Part shown: piece after piece, positions 21,051 to 29,405 of the stretch | Position numbering within the stretch: position 1 is the first letter of the stretch | Layout of the letters: every line of letters begins with the position of its first letter | From: Streptomyces cylindrosporus | Lineage (GTDB): Bacteria > Actinomycetota > Actinomycetes > Streptomycetales > Streptomycetaceae | Length of the DNA stretch: 64,000 nucleotides | Assembly: GCF_022698165.1 (NCBI RefSeq) | Contig: NZ_JALDAY010000003.1 | Span: forward strand, 558,001-622,000 | Direction of reading: 5' to 3' | Translations under genes and position numbers: made by a program | Notes under the pieces: model-generated | What the model was told of the DNA's origin: nothing | Databases searched by the model: none | Seen by the model: only the letters and a program-made list of their open reading frames with translations

Positions 21051-22847
21051 ATGTCGACGAAGGTCTCCGACTACATCCTCCAGCGGCTGCGCGAATGGGA
21101 CGTGGACCATGTCTTCGCCTATCCGGGAGACGGCATCAACGGCCTCCTGGCGGCCTGGGGACGGGCGGACAACAAGCCGCGGTTCGTGCAGTCCCGCCAC
21201 GAGGAGATGTCCGCCTTCGAAGCCGTCGGCTACGCCAAGTTCTCCGGCCGCGTCGGCGTCTGCGCCGCGACCTCGGGGCCCGGCGCGATCCATCTCCTCA
21301 ACGGCCTGTACGACGCCAAGCTCGACCATGTGCCGGTGGTGGCGATCGTGGGGCAGACCAACCGCAGTGCGATGGGCGGCTCCTACCAGCAGGAGGTCGA
21401 CCTGGTCAGCCTGTACAAGGACGTGGCCTCGGACTTCTGCGAGATGGTCACCGTGCCCGAGCAGCTGCCGAACGTGCTCGACCGGGCGCTGCGCACCGCC
21501 GTCGCGCGCCGCTCGGTGACGGCCGTGATCGTCCCGGCCGACGTGCAGGAACTCGACTACTCGCCGCCCGAGCACGCCTTCAAGATGGTGCCCTCCAGCC
21601 TCGGCATGTCGCACTACGCGCCCGTGCCCGACGACGAGGACCTGCAGAAGGCCGCCGATCTGCTCAACTCCGGTGGCAAGACGGCCATCTTGATCGGCCA
21701 GGGCGCGCGCGGGGCCCGCACCGAGGTCACCCAGGTCGCCGAGCGGCTGGGCGCCGGTGTCGCGAAGGCGCTGCTCGGCAAGGACGCCCTGGACGACGAG
21801 CTGCCGTATGTCACCGGCGCCATCGGGCTGCTCGGCACCCGGCCGTCGTACGAGATGATGCGGGACTGCGACACGCTGCTCGTCATCGGATCCTCCTTCC
21901 CCTACACGCAGTTCCTGCCGCAGTTCGGCAAGGCGCGGGCCGTGCAGATCGACATCGATCCGCACATGGTCGGGCTGCGCTATCCCTTCGAGGTCAACCT
22001 CGTCGGGGACGCGGCCCGGACGCTGCGCCGGCTGCTGCCGCTCCTCGACCAGATGGAGGACTCGGCCTGGCGCAAGAAGATCGAGGACAACGTCGCCCAC
22101 TGGTGGGAGGTCATGGACCGGCGGGCCGCGGTCGAGGCCGATCCGATCAACCCGGAGCTGGTCGCCCACGCCCTGAACGACCTGCTCCCGGAGAACGTGA
22201 TCCTGGCCGCCGACTCCGGGTCGGCCGCCAACTGGTACGCGCGGCACCTGAAGCTGCGGGGCGCGATGCGCGGTTCGCTGTCGGGGACCCTCGCGACGAT
22301 GGGGCCGGGTGTGCCGTACGCCATCGGCGCCAAGTTCGCGCACGGGGACCGGCCGGCCATCGCGCTGGTCGGGGACGGCGCCATGCAGATGAACGGCATG
22401 GCCGAGCTGATCACGATCGCCAAGTACTGGCAGGACTGGGCGGATCCGCGGCTGATCGTCGCCGTCTTCAACAACCGGGACCTCAACCAGGTCACCTGGG
22501 AGATGCGGGCGATGTCCGGCGCCCCGCAGTTCCTGCCCTCGCAGTCGATCCCCGATGTCGCCTACGCCGACTTCGCCCGCTCCATCGGCCTGACCGGCAT
22601 CCGGATCGAGAAGCCGGACGAGGTGGCCGGCGCCTGGCGGACGGCGCTGGCCGCGGACCGCCCGTGCGTCCTCGACTTCGTCACCGACCCCGCCGTACCC
22701 CCCATCCCGCCGCACGCCACCCTCGACCAGATCGAGGCGGCGGCCGCCGCGGTCCTCAAGGGCGACAGCGACCGCGCGGGCATGGTCCGCCAGGGCTTCA
22801 AGGCGAAGGTCCAGGAATTCCTCCCGCACCGGCACCGGGAGGAGTAG
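21051..22847 (+). CDS. PoxB-like TPP-dependent pyruvate dehydrogenase/oxidase
   Basis: A 598-residue thiamine-diphosphate enzyme of the acetolactate synthase/pyruvate oxidase family: PYR domain with the activating Glu (SRHEEMSAFEA), central domain, and PP domain with the TPP/Mg motif GDGAMQMNGMAEL ending in FNN. The pattern (VFAYPGDGINGL; PGAIHLLNGLYDAKLDH) fits quinone-dependent pyruvate dehydrogenase better than acetolactate synthase. No small regulatory subunit is adjacent. With the upstream lactate-type dehydrogenase it could take lactate to pyruvate and on to acetate plus CO2. The ATG at 21051 follows GAAGGGA. Confidence 0.82.
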   Translation: MSTKVSDYILQRLREWDVDHVFAYPGDGINGLLAAWGRADNKPRFVQSRHEEMSAFEAVGYAKFSGRVGVCAATSGPGAIHLLNGLYDAKLDHVPVVAIVGQTNRSAMGGSYQQEVDLVSLYKDVASDFCEMVTVPEQLPNVLDRALRTAVARRSVTAVIVPADVQELDYSPPEHAFKMVPSSLGMSHYAPVPDDEDLQKAADLLNSGGKTAILIGQGARGARTEVTQVAERLGAGVAKALLGKDALDDELPYVTGAIGLLGTRPSYEMMRDCDTLLVIGSSFPYTQFLPQFGKARAVQIDIDPHMVGLRYPFEVNLVGDAARTLRRLLPLLDQMEDSAWRKKIEDNVAHWWEVMDRRAAVEADPINPELVAHALNDLLPENVILAADSGSAANWYARHLKLRGAMRGSLSGTLATMGPGVPYAIGAKFAHGDRPAIALVGDGAMQMNGMAELITIAKYWQDWADPRLIVAVFNNRDLNQVTWEMRAMSGAPQFLPSQSIPDVAYADFARSIGLTGIRIEKPDEVAGAWRTALAADRPCVLDFVTDPAVPPIPPHATLDQIEAAAAAVLKGDSDRAGMVRQGFKAKVQEFLPHRHREE

Positions 22848-22857
22848 CGGCGGTCCT

Positions 22858-22885
22858 CCGGGTTCAACCGTTCGGTTGAACCCGG
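22858..22885 (+). terminator. Near-perfect palindrome, terminator of the lactate/pyruvate operon
   Basis: 13-bp arms (CCGGGTTCAACCG at 22858-22870 with 22873-22885) separated by only TT lie 10 bp after the poxB-like stop. There is no T-run. The unusual symmetry would also allow protein binding. Confidence 0.7.
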
Positions 22886-23014
22886 GTTCCGTCCTGTGGC
22901 TGTCGCTCGATCCGTACGGACGACGCGGTACCCCTCTCCGCCGGGCCAGACTGACGAACGCCCATGGCGCCCGGGCCGTACGTCACCCCCCCCCAGCAGA
23001 GAGGTCTCCGCAGC

Positions 23015-24151
23015 GTGTCCAGCTTCCCCAGCAGACGACGTGTCCTCACCACCGGGGCGGGCGCCGCCCTCGGTCTCGGCGTGGCCACCGCCAACGCCTC
23101 CGCCGCCCCGGCCGTCGCACAGCACTCCCCCGGCCCCGAGGAGACCCGCACCCTCGACGAGCTCTACCGGGCCGCGCTGAAGGAAGGCGGCAAGCTCGTC
23201 GTCTACGCCGGCGGCGACACCCCCACCCAGCAGGACGGCACCAAGGCCGCTTTCAAGGCCCGCTTCCCCGACATCGACCTGACCGTGGTCGTGGACTACA
23301 GCAAGTACCACGACGTCCGCGTGGACAACCAGTTCGCCACCGGCACCCTCGTCCCCGACGTCGTACAGCTGCAGACCCTTCAGGACTTCGTCCGCTGGAA
23401 GCAGCAGGGGAGGCTGCTGCACTACAGGCCGGCTGGGTTCTCGAAGCTGTACGACCGGTTCAGGGATCCGCAGGGGGCGTGGGTCGCCGTGGCGGTGATC
23501 GCGTTCAGCTTCATGTACGGCCCCGCGGCGGTCGGTCCGGACGCCCCCGCCACGCCGCTCGACCTGGTGGACCCGAGGTGGAAGGGGCGGATCGCCTCGT
23601 CGTACCCGCACGACGACGACGCCGTGCTGTACCTCTACTCCCTGTTCGCCCGGACGTACGGCTGGAGTTGGGTCGCCAAGCTCGCCGCGCAGGACGTGCG
23701 GTTCGCGCGCGGCAGCAACTCGCCCGGTGACGCCGTGCGCGCCGGGGAGCGGGCGATCGGCGTCGGCGGTGCGGGCAGCCTGGTCGCCCCGTCCTCGTCG
23801 CCCGTGCGGTTCGTGGTGCCCGAGAGGCATCCGTTCATGGCGTGGGGCCAGCGCGCCGCGATCCTGAAGCAGGCCGCGAACCCGACGGCCGCGAAGCTGT
23901 ACCTCAACTGGCAGCTGTCCACGGCCACCCAGCAGAACGCCTTCAACGGCTGGTCGGTACGGACCGACGTCACCCCGGCCGGCGGTCTGAAGCCGATCTG
24001 GGAGTACCCCGACGCCCATCTCGACGGCTTCCCGGAGTTCATGGCCGACCGGGCCGGGGTGGAGCGCTGGAAGCAGACCTTCGCCCTGTACTTCGGCGAG
24101 GTGAAGGGCGACCCCACGCCCGGCTGGCCGGGACTGCGCCCGGGGGCCTGA
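23015..24151 (+). CDS. Tat-exported solute-binding protein (AfuA/Fbp type), orphan
   Basis: 378 residues from the GTG at 23015, preceded by GAGAGG. The N-terminus SRRRVLTTGAGAALGLG is a Tat-like signal ending near ASAAPA. The mature part (YRAALKEGGKLVVYAGGDTP, PDVVQLQTLQDFVRWK, RWKGRIASSYP) matches type 2 periplasmic-binding proteins of the ferric iron/thiamine/spermidine class. No permease or ATPase gene follows; the next gene is a histidine kinase. It could supply a distant transporter or act as a surface sensor for the adjacent two-component system. Ligand unknown. Confidence 0.78.
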   Translation: MSSFPSRRRVLTTGAGAALGLGVATANASAAPAVAQHSPGPEETRTLDELYRAALKEGGKLVVYAGGDTPTQQDGTKAAFKARFPDIDLTVVVDYSKYHDVRVDNQFATGTLVPDVVQLQTLQDFVRWKQQGRLLHYRPAGFSKLYDRFRDPQGAWVAVAVIAFSFMYGPAAVGPDAPATPLDLVDPRWKGRIASSYPHDDDAVLYLYSLFARTYGWSWVAKLAAQDVRFARGSNSPGDAVRAGERAIGVGGAGSLVAPSSSPVRFVVPERHPFMAWGQRAAILKQAANPTAAKLYLNWQLSTATQQNAFNGWSVRTDVTPAGGLKPIWEYPDAHLDGFPEFMADRAGVERWKQTFALYFGEVKGDPTPGWPGLRPGA

Positions 24152-24157
24152 CGTGCC

Positions 24158-24205
24158 GCGGGGTCCCGGCCGCCCCCACTCCCGCGCCGGCGGCCGGGAC
24201 CCCGC
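24158..24205 (+). terminator. Strong terminator hairpin
   Basis: A perfect 17-bp stem (GCGGGGTCCCGGCCGCC at 24158-24174 with 24189-24205) and 14-nt loop begin 6 bp after the binding-protein stop, isolating it from the downstream kinase gene. Confidence 0.8.
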
Positions 24206-24277
24206 TCCTCACATCGCCCATACAGCCGACGGATAGACTCGGCCGCCCCGACGGATCGTCTCTCCAGGGGGTTTGCC

Positions 24278-25531
24278 GTGTCCGACCCGGGCCCCGCCCA
24301 CCCGTCACCGCCGGTCCCCGGCAGCCGGTTCGCTCCCCGCCACCTGGCGCACCTGGTGTTCTTCCTCGTCGTCGGCGCCGCCCTGGTCCGGCTCGCGAGG
24401 CTGAACATCGCGCTGTGCTGGGACATCGTGACCGTCAGCACGCTGCTCGCCGCGACCTACGCGGCGGGCCTGCTGCTGTGGCGCCGGCTGGGCGCGCTCG
24501 CCCGGCACGCCTGGGTGGCGGCCCTGATCGTGCTGTGGGCCTACCTCGCGGCCCTGACTCCCCCGTCCCTGACCGGTGCCTACGTGTGGTGCGCGGTGCC
24601 GCTGGCCTGCGCGGCCCTGCGGGCGCTCGGACGCCGGGCGGCGCTGGTCGCGACGGGTGCCGTCACCCTCGTACTGATCTCCCAACTCACCAGGAGCGCG
24701 GGCGGGTTCGACCCGGAGCTGGTGCTGATCCCGGTGGCGGCGGTGTGGGGCACGGTGGCGCTGTACGGGGCGCAGCAGCGGGTCGCGGCCGAGCGGCAAC
24801 GGCTGGTGGACGAGTTGCGCGGCACCCGTGAGGTGCTGGCCCGGGAGCAGCGGCGGGCCGGGGTGCTGGGCGAGCGCGAGCGCATCGCCCGGGACCTGCA
24901 CGACACGCTCGCGCAGGAACTCTCCGGCAGCCTGATGCTGCTCCAGGCCGCCGAACGGGACTGGGAGGAGCGGCTGGACGTGGCGCGCACCCGGGTGCGG
25001 GCGGTCGCCGACGGTCTGGACGTGAGCCTCGCGGAGACCCGGCGGATGATCCGGGACCTCACCCCTTCCGCGGTCGCCGAGGAGGGGCTGGAGGGCGCCC
25101 TCGAACTGCTCTGCCTGCGGGCGCGGGAGGAGGGCGCGGCGCCGGACGTACGCTTCCGCTCGACCGGGGTCCACCGCCCCGACCTGGACGAACAGGCGGC
25201 GCTCACTCTGTTCCGGGTGGCGCAGGGCACCCTCGCCAACGTCCGCGAGCACGCCCGCGCGACCAGCCTCCTCGTCACGCTCCGCCAGGGCCCCGACCGG
25301 GTCGAGCTGGAGGTGCGCGACGACGGCATCGGCTTCGACCTCACCGCCTGCCCGACCCCGTCCGGCCGCGGCTTCGGCCTTCCGGCGGCACGGGCGCGGC
25401 TTCGGGAGTACGGCGGTGAGCTGACCGTCGACAGCGCCCCGAGCCGGGGCACCCGCGTCCGGGCCACGGTCCCCGCCCGCGCCCGGACCGGCGTACTGAC
25501 GCTCCCGAGCCGGACGGCGGCGGCCCGTTGA
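24278..25531 (+). CDS. NarL-class sensor histidine kinase
   Basis: A 417-residue membrane kinase. About five hydrophobic segments between residues 25 and 165 form an integral sensor with little extracellular sequence, followed by a short coiled linker and a HisKA_3 dimerisation domain with the phospho-acceptor at H208 (ERIARDLHDTLAQEL). A HATPase domain carries VREHARATSLLVTL and DDGIGFD; in this family the N-box reads N-V-R-E-H. The GTG at 24278 follows AGGGGGT. It overlaps the response regulator by TTGA, so the two form one unit. The signal is unknown. Confidence 0.9.
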   Translation: MSDPGPAHPSPPVPGSRFAPRHLAHLVFFLVVGAALVRLARLNIALCWDIVTVSTLLAATYAAGLLLWRRLGALARHAWVAALIVLWAYLAALTPPSLTGAYVWCAVPLACAALRALGRRAALVATGAVTLVLISQLTRSAGGFDPELVLIPVAAVWGTVALYGAQQRVAAERQRLVDELRGTREVLAREQRRAGVLGERERIARDLHDTLAQELSGSLMLLQAAERDWEERLDVARTRVRAVADGLDVSLAETRRMIRDLTPSAVAEEGLEGALELLCLRAREEGAAPDVRFRSTGVHRPDLDEQAALTLFRVAQGTLANVREHARATSLLVTLRQGPDRVELEVRDDGIGFDLTACPTPSGRGFGLPAARARLREYGGELTVDSAPSRGTRVRATVPARARTGVLTLPSRTAAAR

Positions 25532-26184
25532 CCCCGCCCCCGCTCCGCCTCCTGATCGCCGACGACCACGCCGTCGTACGGGCGGGGCTGCGCGCCCTGC
25601 TGGAGGGCGAACCGGATCTCGACGTGATCGCGGAGGCGGGCGATCCCGCGGAGGCCGTCCGGCTCACGCTGTCGCTGGCACCGGACGTGGTGCTGATGGA
25701 CCTGCGCTTCGAGAACGCGGGCCGGGGCACCGCCGTCCCCGACGGCGTCGAGGCGGTCCGCGCGCTCGCAGCGCGGGCCCCGGCGGTGCCCGTCGTCATG
25801 CTGACCAGTTATTCCGGACGCGCCGATGTCGTACGGGCGTTGGAGGCGGGCGCCCGCGGTTACGTCCTCAAGGCCGGCCCGCCCGAGGACCTCTTCCGGG
25901 CCGTACGCGGCGCGGCGGCGGGCGGGTTGGGGCTCGCGCCCGGGATCGTCGGCGGCCTGGTCGGCCAAGTGGCCGCGCCCGCGCCGGAGTTGACGGCCCG
26001 CGAGCGGGAGGTCGTCCGCCTGATGGCGGACGGCCACAGCAACCGCGCCATCGCGGAGTCCCTGTACCTGAGCGAGGCGACGGTCAAGACCCACCTGGTG
26101 CGCATCTACCGGAAGCTCGGCGTGGACAACAGGGCGGCGGCGGTGTCGGAGGCGGTGCGGCGGGGGTTGCTGGAGCTGACGTAG
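25528..26184 (+). CDS. NarL/FixJ-family response regulator
   Basis: A 218-residue regulator. The receiver domain (about 6-125) has the acidic pocket ADDH, phospho-acceptor D58 (VVLMDLRF), Thr in MLTSYSG and Lys in YVLKAG. The LuxR helix-turn-helix spans about 150-215 (LTAREREVVRLMADGHSNRA, then ATVKTHLVRIYRKLGV). The TTG start is imposed by the 4-bp overlap with the kinase stop and by the first conserved residues lying only nine codons in. Targets unknown; the neighbouring binding-protein gene is one candidate. Confidence 0.9.
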   Translation: MTPPPLRLLIADDHAVVRAGLRALLEGEPDLDVIAEAGDPAEAVRLTLSLAPDVVLMDLRFENAGRGTAVPDGVEAVRALAARAPAVPVVMLTSYSGRADVVRALEAGARGYVLKAGPPEDLFRAVRGAAAGGLGLAPGIVGGLVGQVAAPAPELTAREREVVRLMADGHSNRAIAESLYLSEATVKTHLVRIYRKLGVDNRAAAVSEAVRRGLLELT

Positions 26185-26214
26185 GGCCGGCCGGCGGCGG
26201 GTGGTGTCGGCGCG

Positions 26215-26793
26215 TCAGGCCACGGCGAGGCGGTTCACCAACAGCCGCACCCGCTGCTCGGCGTACTCCGGCGGCAGCCGGCCCGCTCGGGTCAGGGTCG
26301 CGATCCCGTGCAGGGACGCCCAGAACAGCTCGGTGAACAGTCCCGGGTCGACGCCGTCCCCGGCGACCTCGCCGAGGCTCTCCAGGAGTGCGGCGAAGGC
26401 GTCCTTCAGTGGCTCCGGGGTGTCCTCCCGCGCGTACGCCAGGCCGCCGTCGAGCTGGAACAGGGCGTCGTAGACCGCCGGGTTGCGCTCGGCGAAGTCG
26501 AGATACGCGCGGGCGAGCGCGGCGACCCGCTCGCGCGGCCCCGCCACGGCGGCGGTCGCGGCCCGCACCGCCGCGGCCATCTCGGTGGCGCCTTCGAGGG
26601 CGACGGCACCGATGATCTCCCGTTTGCCGCGGAAGTGGCTGTAGAGGACGGGCTGGCTGTACTCGATGCGCTCGGCGAGCCGCCGCGTCGTGACCGCGTC
26701 CCAGCCCTGCTGCTCGGCGAGTTCGCGGGCCGTCGCCACGATGAGGCGCTCACGCTCGGCCCGTTCGCGCCGCTTGCGTTCCTGTACCGACAT
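26215..26793 (-). CDS. TetR-family repressor
   Basis: 192 residues from the ATG at 26793 (MSVQERKRRERAERER); a possible start at 26820 would lie inside the operator region. The TetR helix-turn-helix is at about 10-60 (ELAEQQGWDAVTTRRLAERI; QPVLYSHFRGKREII), followed by a helical ligand-binding domain of the TetR_C type. It is divergent from the DUF1772 gene, and the 92-bp gap holds repeated CTAGC palindromes, so it almost surely represses itself and that gene. Ligand unknown. Confidence 0.9.
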   Translation of the reverse strand: MSVQERKRRERAERERLIVATARELAEQQGWDAVTTRRLAERIEYSQPVLYSHFRGKREIIGAVALEGATEMAAAVRAATAAVAGPRERVAALARAYLDFAERNPAVYDALFQLDGGLAYAREDTPEPLKDAFAALLESLGEVAGDGVDPGLFTELFWASLHGIATLTRAGRLPPEYAEQRVRLLVNRLAVA

Positions 26794-26803
26794 GACACGG
26801 ATC

Positions 26804-26867
26804 CTAGCACCGCTAGACAAGCGAGCGACAGCAGGTCTAGCGTTGCCTCATCGCCTAGCAACGCTAG
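26804..26867. promoter_or_regulatory. TetR operator region with repeated CTAGC palindromes
   Basis: CTAGCACCGCTAG at 26804-26816 and CTAGCAACGCTAG at 26855-26867 differ at one central base and are near-perfect dyads, and a third partial copy (TCTAGCGTTGCC, 26836-26847) lies between them. They fill the gap between the divergent TetR and DUF1772 genes, the expected place for a repressor that controls both. Confidence 0.8.
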
Positions 26868-26885
26868 CCAAACGGAGGGATCGTC

Positions 26886-27332
26886 ATGCTCAACGCACTC
26901 GGGGTCGTCACCACCGTCGTCGTCGGCCTGATGGTGGGGGTGGAGTTCTCCGTCGCCTTCATCATGAACCGGATCCTGGACGCGCTTCCCGAGGACAGCG
27001 GCCAGCTCGGCCACGCGCACGGCGGCCGGATGCTCGGCGCGCTGATGCCGTTCTGGTACATCGGCTCCCTCGTCCTCAGCGCGATCTGGGCCATGGCCGG
27101 ATGGCCCCACGACGGCGCCGGACTGGTCGCCACCGCCGCCGGACTGCTGATCGTCAGCGTGGTCATGTCGATACTGCTGCTCGTCCCGATCAACAACCGG
27201 AACAGGACCTGGACCCCCGAGAACCGCCCGGCGGACTGGAAGGACCAGCTCAACCGCTGGAACCGCTACCACTACGTCCGCGTGGCCGTCATCATCGCCG
27301 CCTTCACCCTGCTGGTCACCGCCCTGTCCTGA
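26886..27332 (+). CDS. DUF1772 membrane protein
   Basis: A 148-residue integral membrane protein with four predicted helices (starting near residues 4, 52, 80 and 127) and the conserved stretch LLLVPINNRNRTW, then NRWNRYHYVR, typical of DUF1772. Some DUF1772 relatives are called anthrone oxygenase, but the biochemical role of this group is unknown. The ATG at 26886 follows GGAGGGA. It is controlled, by inference, by the divergent TetR. Confidence 0.85.
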   Translation: MLNALGVVTTVVVGLMVGVEFSVAFIMNRILDALPEDSGQLGHAHGGRMLGALMPFWYIGSLVLSAIWAMAGWPHDGAGLVATAAGLLIVSVVMSILLLVPINNRNRTWTPENRPADWKDQLNRWNRYHYVRVAVIIAAFTLLVTALS

Positions 27333-27403
27333 CGCCCGCGGCGGCAACACCGCCGCCGAAGGGGGAGGTAGGACCAGGCCTCGGCGGCCGGGCCGCGGTG
27401 TCG

Positions 27404-29119
27404 TCAGCCTCGGCCGCCCAGCATGATCTTCCACACCCGCGTCGCCACCTGGAGACTGAGCCGGGTGTCCACGTCCGCGAGGTCGCGCCCGCCGATCTCG
27501 CGGATGCGCTGGAGCCGGTAGCGCAGGGTGCTGCGGTGGACGGTCAGGGCGGCGGCGGTCTCGTCGTAGTTGCCGCCGCAGTCGAAGTACCGCGAGAGCG
27601 TCTCCACCATCTGCGTGCCGTGCTGTTCGTCGTAGTCGATGAGCGTGCCGAGCCATTCCCCCACGAACGCCTCGAGTTCGCGGCGGTCGCTCCCGGGTCC
27701 GAGGATCCGGTACAGCCCGAGGTCGTCGAAGAACGTCGCCCCGTCCCGCTCGCGCGACTGCCGCCGCACTTCCAGCGCGCGCAGCGCCTCCTGATAGCGG
27801 CGCGGAATGCTTGCGGGGGACTCGCAGCGGCGGCTCACCCCGATCGCCCCGTCGCGCGTCCCGAGCTCGCGGGACAGCGCCGCGTGCAGGGCGTCGCCGT
27901 TCGGTTTCACCTCGGCCAGCAGCACCACCCGGCCGCCGCGACGCGTCACCAGGGCCCGGACGCCCACCGTCGCCGCCGCTCGTTCGACGGCCTGGGTGAA
28001 GGAGTCGTCCGCCGTCCTGCCCCACCAGTTCACCACGATGACGTGGTGCGCCCGGTGCAGATCGTGCCCGACCGCCTCGGATCTGGCGTAGGCGCTCGCC
28101 TCGTCCGTGCCTTCCAGCAGGTCCTCGAGCAGCTGGCGGCGCAGCCGCAGCTCCACTTCGGCGAGACCGCGCACATGAGCCAGCTCCAGGGCGAGCGACC
28201 GCACGGCGTGCTCCAGGGCGAACAGGGTGCGCTCGTCCGCCGTCCCGTCCGGGTCCACGACGGCGAGCACGCCGAGGACCTCGCCGCGGGGACGGGCCAG
28301 AGCGATCAGCCGGTCCTTGATCCTGACCGGCCCGGGGCCGAGGGCCACCTGCCTCAGCACCTCCTGCCGACGCTCCGCCGGTGGTGCCGGGGAGTCACCG
28401 GGCCGGCCCGGACCGGCCCAGGACCGGAGGTTCCCGAACCGGTCCTCGGCGACCGCGGCCAGACCCGTGAGCTCGTACAGGGCGTGGGTGATGGCGTCCT
28501 CGCCGCCGCCCCCGGCGGCGACCTCGGCGAGTGTCTCGTGGACGATCCGCTGGTGCCGCATCTCGGACCGGAGTGAGTCGAGCCGCTGGACCGCGGTGGC
28601 GTGCTCCTCCCGCAGCCGGCTCAGCTCCAGGGCGTCGTGCTGCTGCCGGTGCCCCGCGGCCGCGAGGGACAGCGCCGCGGAGGTGAGCCGTATCAGCCTG
28701 CCGATCAGGAGGTCGTCCTGCTCACTGGGCCGCTGCCGGGACGAGACCACGAGGTAACCGAGCAGGCGGCCGAACCCGCGCAGCCCGAACGCCCAGCCCC
28801 ACAGCCGCGTGGGGACGGCGACCGGACCGTCGGCCTCGGCCAGCTCCCGCACCCGCCGGTCGACGGCCTCGCCCCCGGCGGAGTCGCGGGAGGGGACCCG
28901 GACGATCCCGTCGCCGGACAGGAGATAGCCCGCCTCCAGGCGGAACGGGGCGAGGGCGCCGACCTGGGCCATGGCCATGCGGAGAATCTCGCTGCCGTCC
29001 GTGCTGCGGAACAGAAGGTCACAGAGCGCAAGCAGCCCGTGCGGATCCGAGTCCCCGGGCGGCTGACGGGCCTCCTGCTGCTCGCGATGAAACAACGCCT
29101 GCTTCCTACGGCCGGCCAT
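27404..29119 (-). CDS. Large PucR-family regulator divergent from the chaperone operon
   Basis: 571 residues. A GAF-like N-terminal domain (about 20-160: LFRSTDGSEILRMAMAQVGA, FRLEAGYLLSGDG) is followed by helices, a second GAF-like region (about 200-320), a CdaR/GGDEF-like domain (about 330-440) and the PucR helix-turn-helix at the end (YFDCGGNYDETAAALTVHRS, then LRYRLQRIREIGGRDL). It resembles CdaR-type activators that sense small metabolites. It lies 286 bp from, and divergent to, dnaK of the chaperone-redox operon and is the nearest candidate to control it. Confidence 0.87.
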   Translation of the reverse strand: MAGRRKQALFHREQQEARQPPGDSDPHGLLALCDLLFRSTDGSEILRMAMAQVGALAPFRLEAGYLLSGDGIVRVPSRDSAGGEAVDRRVRELAEADGPVAVPTRLWGWAFGLRGFGRLLGYLVVSSRQRPSEQDDLLIGRLIRLTSAALSLAAAGHRQQHDALELSRLREEHATAVQRLDSLRSEMRHQRIVHETLAEVAAGGGGEDAITHALYELTGLAAVAEDRFGNLRSWAGPGRPGDSPAPPAERRQEVLRQVALGPGPVRIKDRLIALARPRGEVLGVLAVVDPDGTADERTLFALEHAVRSLALELAHVRGLAEVELRLRRQLLEDLLEGTDEASAYARSEAVGHDLHRAHHVIVVNWWGRTADDSFTQAVERAAATVGVRALVTRRGGRVVLLAEVKPNGDALHAALSRELGTRDGAIGVSRRCESPASIPRRYQEALRALEVRRQSRERDGATFFDDLGLYRILGPGSDRRELEAFVGEWLGTLIDYDEQHGTQMVETLSRYFDCGGNYDETAAALTVHRSTLRYRLQRIREIGGRDLADVDTRLSLQVATRVWKIMLGGRG

Positions 29120-29405
29120 ACGACCACTCCGTTCTCACCGGCGTCGGAGACGCGGTCGAGCAAGCGCCGTGTACCCCGCCGACGCCGGTCCATCCGGCAG
29201 GGGCCCGTCCCGGCTGTCTCGTCCTCGCAGACCGACCGGACGAGCCGCGTTTCGACCTGCCAGGAGCAGGCACGACGCCCTTCCGGGTCGCCAGTCTGGG
29301 TCCACGGGACCACTGGGCGAACCCTCCGGTTGAGAGGGGGCCGTCGTCGGCCAGGACGTGCAGCTGGTCGAGCAGGTGAGACCGAACCCGCGGAAGGAGT
29401 TCCCC
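29120..29405. promoter_or_regulatory. Divergent PucR/dnaK promoter region
   Basis: 286 bp without a gene. I found no HAIR element (CTTGAGT-n7-ACTCAAG, the HspR site) and no CIRCE element, which normally mark actinomycete dnaK/groE promoters. The best dyad is GGTCC-ACG-GGACC at 29299-29311, nested in outer arms CCAGT (29291-29295) and ACTGG (29312-29316), about 95 bp before dnaK. The dnaK ribosome site is GGAAGGAG. Confidence 0.5.

Noticed and set aside
17486..21052. A 1188-codon leftward frame opposite the lactate-type dehydrogenase
   Set aside because: Antisense shadow: no ribosome site, no motifs, and composition typical of complement reading.
22860..22885. The palindrome read as a phage or plasmid attachment site
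   Set aside because: It sits right after a stop codon, no integrase or second copy is visible, and a terminator explains it.
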